A stretch of 6,689 bases of DNA, taken from assembly GCA_945861815.1 (NCBI GenBank), contig CAMAVV010000089.1, forward strand, positions 1 to 6,689, given 5' to 3'. Numbering within the stretch: position 1 is the stretch's first letter; every line of letters begins with the position of its first letter. The notes under the pieces are model-generated. The model was not told where the DNA came from. It saw nothing but the letters and a program-made list of their open reading frames with translations, and did not search any database. Positions 1 through 5,761 of the stretch are shown here, piece after piece. Position numbers and translations under genes: made by a program. This DNA comes from Thermoflexus hugenholtzii JAD2 (GTDB lineage Bacteria; Chloroflexota; Dehalococcoidia; SHYB01).

Positions 1-1245
1 GCGAAAGCGAACGGGAAGGCGACGGCCAACGGGCTCAGGTTCGTGGACGCGGACGGGCATGTCCTGGAGCACCCAACGCGCTACGTGGAGCTTGCCCCTA
101 AGAAGTACAAGGACCGCATCTGGCACATCGAAACGCGCGCCGACGGCAGCGAGTGGCTGCGTTTTGATGGGCAAGAACGCCCCGCGCAGTTCATGGCAAG
201 CGCGGGCGTCGCAGGGATGACGCCGGAGAAGCGGAAGGCGGCCTTTGAAGGAAAGCTGAAATACACGGAGACGCGCCCCGCAGGGTTCAATCCAAAGCCG
301 CGCCTCGCCGATATGACGACCGACCACATCGACCAGTCGGTCCTTTACCCGACGATGATGCTAGGGCTTGTCTCCATCAAGGACCCTGACTTTGCGCTGG
401 CGCAGTGCCAAGTCTATAACGATTGGCTCCAGGAGTATTGCAGCGCCGACCGCAAACGTCTCTTTGGCGTGGCCGCCATCCCCCAACAAGATCTCACGCG
501 TGCGATAAAGGAGATATACCGAGCGAAGGAGACGGGGCATGTTGGCGTCTTCCTCCGTCCGAACCCCTTGAAGGAGGGCCAGTTCTTCGACGACCCGTTC
601 TATGACCCGCTGTGGCGCGCCTGCGAGGAGACGGGCTTGGCCGTGGGCCTGCACCCTTTCCTGAATCCCGATATGCCCGGCGCATGCCGCGCGCTACACC
701 TTCAGCATCGCGACACGACGATGAAGCTCCAGGGCAACCAGAAGGGCACGAAGCAATGGCGCAACCAGGTTCACCTTGGCAACGTCCTCTTCACCCAGGC
801 TATCGCCAATCCCTTCGACATGATGCTTTCGATGACCTACCTGCTGGCTGGCGGCGTCTGCGAGCGCTTCCCGAAGCTGAAGCTGCTCTTCCTTGAGGCG
901 AACGGCGGCTGGATCGTCCCGTGGTTGGAGCGCATCGACCACCACGCGGAGATGTTCAATTGGGACGTGAAGAGCCTCAAGATGAAGCCCTCTGAATATT
1001 TCAAACGACAGTGCTGGATCAGCTTTGACGCCGATGAGAGCACGCTGCCCTTTACCGCCAATAGCCCCCTTGTGGGCGCTGAGCGCATTATCTGGGCCAG
1101 CGACTACCCGCACCCTGACGCCAAATATCCAGGGGTGACGGAGGAGCTGGCACAGAACTGCGATAGCCTTACACCGAAGCAGAAGGCGCGCATCTTCGGG
1201 GAGAACGCGGCGGAGCTGTACGGGTTGCCGAAGTACAAGAAGTAG
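1..1245 (+). CDS. Amidohydrolase family 2 metal-dependent hydrolase/decarboxylase, 5' partial
   Basis: This is a TIM-barrel enzyme of the amidohydrolase-2 (ACMSD-like) family, which hydrolyses or decarboxylates small organic acids using one metal ion. The reading frame is open to the first base of the window. A GTG at 43 is an available start, but it falls inside the first beta strand, directly before the metal motif DADGHVLEHP, and in-frame residues AKANGKATANGLRF precede it, so the true start probably lies outside the window. Numbering from GTG 43, visible landmarks are D4/H6 (first metal motif, DxH rather than HxH), H204 in VGLHP and D354 in WASDYPHPDA. The segment LFLEANGGW has E285 where the ACMSD/2,6-DHBD enzymes have a His. 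The C-terminus (ARIFGENAAELYGL) is typical of a complete end. The next gene starts 17 nt downstream. The family call is firm; the substrate is unknown. Confidence 0.9.
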   Translation, partial: AKANGKATANGLRFVDADGHVLEHPTRYVELAPKKYKDRIWHIETRADGSEWLRFDGQERPAQFMASAGVAGMTPEKRKAAFEGKLKYTETRPAGFNPKPRLADMTTDHIDQSVLYPTMMLGLVSIKDPDFALAQCQVYNDWLQEYCSADRKRLFGVAAIPQQDLTRAIKEIYRAKETGHVGVFLRPNPLKEGQFFDDPFYDPLWRACEETGLAVGLHPFLNPDMPGACRALHLQHRDTTMKLQGNQKGTKQWRNQVHLGNVLFTQAIANPFDMMLSMTYLLAGGVCERFPKLKLLFLEANGGWIVPWLERIDHHAEMFNWDVKSLKMKPSEYFKRQCWISFDADESTLPFTANSPLVGAERIIWASDYPHPDAKYPGVTEELAQNCDSLTPKQKARIFGENAAELYGLPKYKK

Positions 1246-1262
1246 GTCAAAGAGAAGGAAAC

Positions 1263-2060
1263 ATGTTCACAAAAGTAAAAGTCGGATTCTTCTCTTTCGG
1301 TGCGGTGACCAAGGATGGGGAGCACCAGTCGTACAACAGCTGGCACATGAGCGACCACATCCCGGAGAACATGGCGCTGGAGGGTGTGGCCTATGGCCAG
1401 CGGTGGGTCTGCCCGCCGGAGTACCAAAAGCTGCGCCTGGCCGCCGAGCCAAGCATCGCCGCGCACCAGTACATGACGCTCTACCTGATGCAGGAGCCAG
1501 CGCAGCGCACCCTCCGCGACTTCCTGGACCTCGGCCCTCAGCTGGAGGCAGTCGGGCGTTTCCACCAGTACCGGACGTCGTTCATGGGCGGGCCCTACAT
1601 GTTGATAAAGGCCTATGCCTCGCCGCGCGTCCTCGTCTCGCCAGGGGCCGTTCCCTACCGCCCGAATAAGGGTCTTTTTGTGACGGTGAACGACCTTATC
1701 ACCAAGGACCCGCTGAAGATCGAGCGCGTCTCCCAGTGGCTCGACCAGGTGCACATCCCAGATATGCTGACGCTGAAGCACGTGGCGGGCGTCTATTGGT
1801 TCCGTGCGATGCACGACTCCCCTGGGGGCCGCACTGGCCCTGGGAACCCGCCTGGCCGCACGATCCGCGTCTATTACCTGGACGGCGACCCGGTGGAGAT
1901 GCTGGAGGACCTGAAGGCAAAGACGCCAATATGGAAGAAGCAGGGGCGGTCGTTGGAGAAGAACGACGCCACCAAGCTCATCCTTGGCAGCCTCTACCAG
2001 ACGATACCGCCGACTTCGAAGTTCGATTGGTTTGATAAGAAGCCTGCCGGGAAGAAGTAG
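1263..2060 (+). CDS. EthD-like protein with two tandem dimeric alpha/beta-barrel domains
   Basis: A 265-residue protein with no signal peptide or membrane segment. I recognise no named family member, but it has two halves of similar pattern. The motif W-x4-HIP-x7-VA occurs at W27/H32-P34/V42-A43 and again, with identical spacing, at W159/H164-P166/V174-A175. Each copy is followed by a strand-helix segment (MTLYLMQEPAQRTLRDFL near 71-88; RVYYLDGDPVEMLEDLK near 202-218). The HIP motif and repeat length suit the EthD-type ferredoxin-like fold, so the chain probably forms an intramolecular version of the usual dimer. EthD-like proteins often accompany catabolic oxidoreductases and hydrolases with poorly defined roles. 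AAGGA at 1255-1259 sits only 3 nt before ATG 1263. The gene lies 17 nt after the amidohydrolase and is probably cotranscribed. The C-terminus is Lys-rich (KKPAGKK). The fold is fairly sure; the function is unknown. Confidence 0.8.
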   Translation: MFTKVKVGFFSFGAVTKDGEHQSYNSWHMSDHIPENMALEGVAYGQRWVCPPEYQKLRLAAEPSIAAHQYMTLYLMQEPAQRTLRDFLDLGPQLEAVGRFHQYRTSFMGGPYMLIKAYASPRVLVSPGAVPYRPNKGLFVTVNDLITKDPLKIERVSQWLDQVHIPDMLTLKHVAGVYWFRAMHDSPGGRTGPGNPPGRTIRVYYLDGDPVEMLEDLKAKTPIWKKQGRSLEKNDATKLILGSLYQTIPPTSKFDWFDKKPAGKK

Positions 2061-2072
2061 CTCCAGGAGAAT

Positions 2073-2123
2073 CACCCTCACCTCTCGCTTCGCGAGGTCC
2101 TCTCCCATCGAGGGAGAGGGGTG
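2073..2123. repeat. Intergenic inverted repeat (GAGAGG-type dispersed stem element)
   Basis: The gap between the EthD-like and nitroreductase genes holds a compact nested structure. CCTCTCCC (2099-2106) and GGGAGAGG (2112-2119) form a perfect 8-bp stem around the loop ATCGA. A second small stem, CCTCTCG/CGCGAGG (2081-2087 with 2091-2097, one mismatch), lies just upstream. The outer CACCCTC (2073-2079) nearly complements GAGGGGTG (2116-2123), so alternative pairings are possible. No T-tract follows on either strand, so a classical intrinsic terminator is unlikely. The pattern resembles dispersed intergenic repeats seen in many bacterial genomes (recalled, not searched). It may still stabilise or attenuate the transcript before the nitroreductase gene. 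Confidence 0.7.
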
Positions 2124-2146
2124 TTCGAAGAAGCTGAAGGCGGCGC

Positions 2147-2650
2147 ATGGACGTTGAGCAAGCGATACGACAGCGGGTGACGGTGCGGGAGTTCAAGCCC
2201 GACCCTGTGCCGAAAGCCGTCATCGAAAAGGTTCTCTCCGCGGGGAGGTGGGCCCCAAGCCAGCGCAACCGCCAGTTGTGGCGATTCGTGGTTGTCCAAG
2301 AAAAGGCGACGTTGGAGAAGCTGGCTGCACTTTCAGGCTCAGGCGGCCACATCGCGAAGGCCCCATTAGCAATCGCGATGGCGATGACTGAGGCCAAGGG
2401 TATGTACCAACTTGACGCCGGGCGCGCCATCCAGCAGATGGAGCTGATGGCCTGGTCGCTGGGGCTGGGCATGGGCTTTGTCGGCGGCCTGGACAAGGAT
2501 GCGGCGAAGCAACTGCTTGGCATCCCGGCGGCAATGGAACTTGTCGCTATCATGGACTTTGGCTATAGGACAGAGGCCAAGGGTGGGAAGAAGCGGATGC
2601 CCCTGGCCGAGTTGGTATCGAGAGAACGGTATGGGGATAGGTGGGGGTAG
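2147..2650 (+). CDS. Nitroreductase-family FMN-binding protein (short type)
   Basis: A 167-residue protein of the nitroreductase superfamily: FMN-dependent, NAD(P)H-using, dimeric cytoplasmic enzymes that reduce nitro groups, quinones or related electron acceptors. The N-terminal MDVEQAIRQRVTVREFKP is the usual opening helix plus the FMN-phosphate-contacting R-x3-R motif (R10, R14). The signature WAPSQRNRQLWRFVVV (residues 35-50) carries the P-S-x2-N-x-Q FMN contacts. DAGRAIQQMELMAWSLGLGMGFVGG (90-114) is the conserved central helix and glycine strand, and KKRMPLAELVSRERYG (148-163) is the usual C-terminal motif. The length fits the short single-domain subgroup. ATG 2147 is chosen because it opens the family's first helix and GAAGG (2136-2140) lies 6 nt upstream. 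It is separated by 86 nt from the EthD-like gene, so cotranscription is possible. The substrate cannot be told; members include detoxifying and biosynthetic enzymes. Confidence 0.9.
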   Translation: MDVEQAIRQRVTVREFKPDPVPKAVIEKVLSAGRWAPSQRNRQLWRFVVVQEKATLEKLAALSGSGGHIAKAPLAIAMAMTEAKGMYQLDAGRAIQQMELMAWSLGLGMGFVGGLDKDAAKQLLGIPAAMELVAIMDFGYRTEAKGGKKRMPLAELVSRERYGDRWG

Positions 2651-2681
2651 GTTTTCTCCCGTCACAGACGGGGGATAGGTG
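2633..2681 (+). repeat. Short direct repeat GGGGATAGGTG spanning the nitroreductase stop codon
   Basis: GGGGATAGGTG occurs at 2633-2643, inside the last codons of the nitroreductase gene, and again exactly at 2671-2681. The similarity continues with a small gap (GGGTAGGTTTTC against TAGGGTTTC). The copies are 38 bp apart and flank the hairpin at 2655-2675. This could be a small local duplication or the footprint of an inserted element. It could also be chance in G-rich sequence. Confidence 0.5.
2655..2675 (+). terminator. Hairpin just after nitroreductase, possible terminator lacking a U-tract
   Basis: TCTCCCGTC (2655-2663) pairs with GACGGGGGA (2667-2675) around the 3-nt loop ACA. The stem has nine pairs, one of them a T-G wobble. 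It begins five bases after the nitroreductase stop codon, where a 3'-end structure would be expected. It is followed by TAGGTG rather than a run of T, so intrinsic termination would be weak. An RNA-stability or dispersed-repeat role is equally possible. Confidence 0.35.
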
Positions 2682-2689
2682 TAGGGTTT

Positions 2690-2728
2690 CGTAGAGAGAC
2701 CGATGGCGACTAGCCAGTCGCCCCTACG
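2690..2728. repeat. Imperfect 39-bp palindromic element (CGTAG...CTACG)
   Basis: The ends CGTAG (2690-2694) and CTACG (2724-2728) are complementary. The centre contains a perfect 7-bp stem, GGCGACT (2705-2711) with AGTCGCC (2716-2722), around AGCC. The arms between the ends and the centre do not pair. On the minus strand it reads as GTAGGGGCGAC followed by a matching GTCGCC arm, a type I recall as a widespread intergenic repeat in environmental bacterial genomes. No T-tract follows. It is best read as a dispersed repeat or non-autonomous element remnant rather than a gene or terminator. Confidence 0.6.
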
Positions 2729-2754
2729 CGTAGAACCTTCGTAATGTAATTATC

Positions 2755-2783
2755 TTGCCCTCACCCATTGCACCCGGTACTAT
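2755..2783 (+). promoter_or_regulatory. Candidate sigma70-type promoter for the CoA-transferase pair
   Basis: TTGCCC (2755-2760) and TACTAT (2778-2783) are separated by exactly 17 nt. Each matches four of six consensus positions, and a locally AT-rich stretch (GTAATGTAATTATC, 2741-2754) lies directly upstream. Initiation near 2790 would give a leader of about 27 nt before GTG 2817. This is the only gap in the + block long enough to suggest a fresh promoter. It is a pattern match only. Confidence 0.35.
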
Positions 2784-2816
2784 CCTTGGGTTTCCATCTT
2801 TCCCTAAGGCAAGCGC

Positions 2817-4040
2817 GTGCTCACCGGCTACCGCATCCTCGATCTGACCGACGAAAAGGGGCCTTTGTGCTCGCGCATCCTTGGCGACTTAGGCGCTGAC
2901 GTGGTGAAGGTCGAGCCTCCGGGCGGCAACAGGTCTCGGCGCATGGGCCCTTTCTATCACGACGAGCCTCACCCGAACAAAAGCCTCTATTTCTGGTCGT
3001 ATAACACCAACAAGCGTGGGGTGACGCTCAACCTTGCCACCAGCGATGGGCGCGCCCTCTTCAAACGGCTTGTCGCAAAGGCAGACGCCGTCATCGAGTC
3101 GTTTATGCCATTGCAGTTGAAGGCTTGGGGGCTGGGCTACCACGACCTTCGCGCCATCAACCCTCGTCTCATCATGACCTCCATCACTCCCTATGGGCAA
3201 AGCGGCCCTGATGCGCAATACGAGGACCCTGACCTGGTCTTGATGGCGCGCGGCGGCCTGCTCTACATGTCGGGGGAGACAGACGGCCCGCCTGGGCGGA
3301 CGCGTGTCCCACAGTCGTATAACCAGGCTGGCGCGCAGGCCGCCATGATGACGTCGCTGGCGCTCTATCACCGCGACGTGCATGGCAGGGGCCAACACAT
3401 CGACCTTTCGATGCAGGAGGCAGTCGCCAACGCCCTTATCTCAGTGCAGACCCATTGGGATGTCTTGCGCGTCAACGAACGTCGGGGAACGTCGCAGGTA
3501 CGCGGCAAAGTGATCGGGCGCTATAGCTGGCCGTGTAAGGACGGCTATATCAACTGGTGCTGGTGGGTTGCGCCGGGCTGGGGGCAGAAGAACTACCCCT
3601 TGCTGGAGTGGATGACGGAGCTGGGGATGCAGGGAGACCTGTGGGACCAGCCTTGGGAGGAGAAGAGCACCGCCGATTTGAAACAGGCCGAAGTCGACCA
3701 CTGGGAGGACGTCTTCGGCGCATTCTTTAAGACACAGACCAAAGCTGAGATATACAGGCAGGCGTTGAAGCGGCGCATCATGCTTTTCCCGACGTACGAG
3801 CCTTCGGACGTTGCAAACTACGAACAGCTGCGCGAACGCAACTATTGGCATGAGGTAGAGCACCCGGAGCTAGGCGAAAAGGTTACCTATCCCGGGGCCT
3901 TTGTGCTGACGATGGCCAATATGTGGTCGCTGAGGCGCAGGCCACCATTGGTTGGGGAGCATAACCGAGAAGTCTTTGGCGATGAGTTAGGGCTAACTAC
4001 GGAACAGCTTGTCAGCCTCAAAAGCGCGGGGGTGGTGTAG
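2817..4040 (+). CDS. CaiB/BaiF class III CoA-transferase family protein, subunit lacking the catalytic Asp
   Basis: A 407-residue cytoplasmic protein of the CaiB/BaiF (class III) CoA-transferase family, which moves CoA between carboxylic acids through an aspartyl-CoA intermediate. Family features: YRILDLTDEKGPLCSRILGDLGADVVKVEPPGG (5-37), NTNKRGVTLNL (63-73), ADAVIESF (89-96), HGRGQHIDLSMQEAV (189-203) and a C-terminal RRRPPLVGEHNREV (373-386). The length is normal. Aligned by eye with formyl-CoA transferase, the catalytic Asp169 position falls at Y168 (VPQSYNQAG, codon TAT 3318-3320), so this chain probably cannot form the aspartyl intermediate alone. A Trp-rich segment (INWCWWVAPGWG, 245-256) is distinctive. 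GTG 2817 is the first start after an in-frame TAA at 2805-2807 and has a weak AAGG at 2806-2809. Its last base is the first base of the next gene, so coupled translation and a heteromer are likely. The true substrate is unknown. Confidence 0.9.
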   Translation: MLTGYRILDLTDEKGPLCSRILGDLGADVVKVEPPGGNRSRRMGPFYHDEPHPNKSLYFWSYNTNKRGVTLNLATSDGRALFKRLVAKADAVIESFMPLQLKAWGLGYHDLRAINPRLIMTSITPYGQSGPDAQYEDPDLVLMARGGLLYMSGETDGPPGRTRVPQSYNQAGAQAAMMTSLALYHRDVHGRGQHIDLSMQEAVANALISVQTHWDVLRVNERRGTSQVRGKVIGRYSWPCKDGYINWCWWVAPGWGQKNYPLLEWMTELGMQGDLWDQPWEEKSTADLKQAEVDHWEDVFGAFFKTQTKAEIYRQALKRRIMLFPTYEPSDVANYEQLRERNYWHEVEHPELGEKVTYPGAFVLTMANMWSLRRRPPLVGEHNREVFGDELGLTTEQLVSLKSAGVV

Positions 4041-5266
4041 TGACCACCTCAACCCCCAAGGCGCTGCCTCTCGCCGGGATACGTGTTGTGGACTATTGCT
4101 GGGCGGTGGCCGGCCCGGTGGTGACGAAGTACCTGGCGATGATGGGCGCAGAGGTCATCAAGATCGAGAGTCGCGCGCGGCTCGACGGCGCGCGGCTGGG
4201 CAACCCGTTCCTTGAGGGGAAGCCTGGCGTCAATAAGAGCGGCTACTTCGCGACGCACAACCCGTCGAAGATGAGCGTTCGGATGGACATCTCGAAGCCA
4301 GAGGCCCAGGCGCTCATTCGGCGCCTCGTCGCCAGGGCCGATATCGTCTCCGAGAGCTTCAGCACGAAGGTGCTGCGCGAGCATAACCTCCACTACGAAG
4401 AGATGAAGAAGGTAAAGGCGGACATCATCATGATCAGCCTGACGATGCAGGGGCAGACCGGCCCCTTCGCCCACCATGTCGGCTTTGGGCGTACCCTGGG
4501 CGGCTTGGCTGGTTTCGATCACCTTACCGGCTGGCCCAACAGCAATCCTGCTGCGCCGAACCAGCCCTACACCGACCTCGTTGTGCCCTGGTTCGCCGTT
4601 GCCTCGATCGTTGCCGCACTGCGCCACCGCAATGCGACGGGCCTTGGCCAATATATCGATATGTCTCAACTGGAGGCGGGCGAGCATTTCCTGGAGCCTG
4701 CCCTCCTTGACTACTTTGTGAATGGGCGAAGTGAAAAGCGTGTTGGCAACCGGACGCCCGGCGCAGCGCCGCACAACGTCTACCCATGCCAAGGGACAGA
4801 CCGGTGGGTCGCTATTGCTGTGATGAACGATGCGATGTGGACGGCGCTCTGCCAGGCGATGGGCAAGCCGGGGATAGCCATTGACGAGCGCTTTGCGACG
4901 CTGCTGGCGCGCAAGCGAAACGAAGAGGCGCTTGACCACATCACCGGCGAGTGGACGCGACCGCAGACGGTGGAAGAGGTGGTGGCGAAGCTGAGAGGGG
5001 CGGGCGTCTCGACGGGAGCGGTGGCGCGAGGCGAAGATCTCCACAGCGATGCGCAGCTGAAGCACCGAGGTCACCTGCGTATCGTGGAACACCCGGTGCT
5101 GGGGAAGCCCACACAGGTGTGGCCCTCGTTCAGGTCGGACGAGATGGAGCCAGAGATGCGCCGCGCGCCGTTGCTCGGGGAGCACACGCACCACGTCTGC
5201 CGGGAAATCTTAGGCCTGCCGCCGGAAGAGATCACGCGCCTGGAAGAGGCGCAGGTGTTGTTCTAG
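4040..5266 (+). CDS. CaiB/BaiF class III CoA-transferase family protein, subunit with the catalytic Asp
   Basis: A 408-residue protein of the same CoA-transferase family as its upstream neighbour. Motifs: LAGIRVVDYCWAVAGPVVTKYLAMMGAEVIKIES (11-44), NPSKMSVRMDI (74-84), ADIVSESF (100-107), TGLGQYIDMSQLEA (200-213), a C-terminal domain with GAGVSTGAV (320-328) and HPVLGKP (351-357), and the end motif RRAPLLGEHTHHV (374-386). D179 (QPYTDLVVPWFA, codon 4574-4576) aligns with formyl-CoA transferase Asp169, so this chain looks catalytically competent. GTG 4040 overlaps the preceding TAG by one base in the string TAGTG, and purine-rich GGGGGTGG precedes it, implying translational coupling. Heteromeric precedents in the family are BbsEF (benzylsuccinate) and SmtAB (malate). 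The substrate here cannot be assigned. The stop codon shares the CTAG with the convergent DinB-fold gene, leaving no room for a terminator between them. Confidence 0.92.
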   Translation: MTTSTPKALPLAGIRVVDYCWAVAGPVVTKYLAMMGAEVIKIESRARLDGARLGNPFLEGKPGVNKSGYFATHNPSKMSVRMDISKPEAQALIRRLVARADIVSESFSTKVLREHNLHYEEMKKVKADIIMISLTMQGQTGPFAHHVGFGRTLGGLAGFDHLTGWPNSNPAAPNQPYTDLVVPWFAVASIVAALRHRNATGLGQYIDMSQLEAGEHFLEPALLDYFVNGRSEKRVGNRTPGAAPHNVYPCQGTDRWVAIAVMNDAMWTALCQAMGKPGIAIDERFATLLARKRNEEALDHITGEWTRPQTVEEVVAKLRGAGVSTGAVARGEDLHSDAQLKHRGHLRIVEHPVLGKPTQVWPSFRSDEMEPEMRRAPLLGEHTHHVCREILGLPPEEITRLEEAQVLF

Positions 5267-5745
5267 CCTGACGTTTTCCGGGTTTTCTTCACGGCGTTGA
5301 TGATCTGCTTAGCGTGGTCGTGGGCGTGAGCGGCGTAAATCTTCAGCCAGTCTTCCACCGCATAGCGCCCGCTCTCTGTGTGAGTGCCTTCACGCGCCCA
5401 CTCCGCCTCGGTCAGGCGGTCGAGAAGCTCGCCTGTCGTCTGCCTGGCGGCCTTGAAGGCGGCGAGGGAGGCTTTGATAGGGCGGGAGTAATAGAGGCGT
5501 CGGGCGAACTCATCTTGGTCGTAACCGACGATGGTTGGACGGTGTTCAGCGATGAGGCGGCGCAGGCGAATGGCACCGGTCATTTCGGCGTCGGCCAAGT
5601 GGTGAGCGATGTCGCGTGGCGACCACTCCTTCGGCCCTGGGCGCACGTCGTGATTCTCCGTGCCGACTTTTGCCAGCGCCTTCACAACTTCGTCGTAGCC
5701 GCTTTTGTACCGGCGAGCTAAGGCAGTTCTCAGCTTTTTGTCCAT
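5263..5745 (-). CDS. DinB/YfiT-fold four-helix metal-binding protein
   Basis: A 160-residue protein of the DinB/YfiT superfamily, four-helix bundles with a three-His metal site; members include thiol S-transferases, maleylpyruvate isomerases and many uncharacterised proteins. It shows WSPRDIAHHLADAE (41-54, ligand H48 or H49) and, near the end, AAHAHDHAKQI (138-148, H140-x3-H144), the expected H...H-x3-H arrangement. The RYAVEDWLKIYAAHAHDHAKQI helix is characteristic. A longer frame extends back to 5907 through the upstream gene, but the start at 5745 is preferred: the perfect GAGGAGG ribosome site lies 5 nt before it, and the extra residues read as shadow sequence. The C-terminus is basic (KKTRKTSG). 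It follows the BtuF-like gene by 16 nt and is probably cotranscribed with it. The biochemical activity is unknown; DNA-damage induction should not be assumed from the name. Confidence 0.88.
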   Translation of the reverse strand: MDKKLRTALARRYKSGYDEVVKALAKVGTENHDVRPGPKEWSPRDIAHHLADAEMTGAIRLRRLIAEHRPTIVGYDQDEFARRLYYSRPIKASLAAFKAARQTTGELLDRLTEAEWAREGTHTESGRYAVEDWLKIYAAHAHDHAKQIINAVKKTRKTSG

Positions 5746-5750
5746 AGGCG

Positions 5751-5757
5751 CCTCCTC
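5751..5757 (-). promoter_or_regulatory. Strong ribosome binding site fixing the DinB-fold start
   Basis: Read on the minus strand, GAGGAGG stands 5 nt upstream of the ATG at 5745 in the short gap after the BtuF-like stop codon. It is the best Shine-Dalgarno match in the window. It argues for the 160-residue protein over the 214-residue frame starting at 5907. Confidence 0.8.
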
Positions 5758-5761
5758 GTTG

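Noticed and set aside
1104..2108. 334-codon open frame on the minus strand opposite the EthD-like gene
   Set aside because: It lies antisense to well-supported coding sequence, shows no recognisable domain and is rich in Arg/Leu/Val/His as expected of a shadow frame in GC-rich DNA.
2073..2728. CRISPR-like repeats
   Set aside because: The repeats are only two copies or single palindromes, with no regular spacer pattern and no cas genes nearby.
2651..2816. Possible small gene or RNA gene in the longest gap
   Set aside because: No frame with a plausible start, ribosome site and length is visible, and the palindromes do not form a tRNA or recognisable riboswitch.
4049..5194. 381-codon open frame on the minus strand opposite the second CoA-transferase
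   Set aside because: It is fully antisense to a clear family member, with Arg/His-rich low-order composition and no domain signature.
5314..5721. 135-codon + strand frame opposite the DinB-fold gene
   Set aside because: It is antisense to a supported gene and has no family motif.
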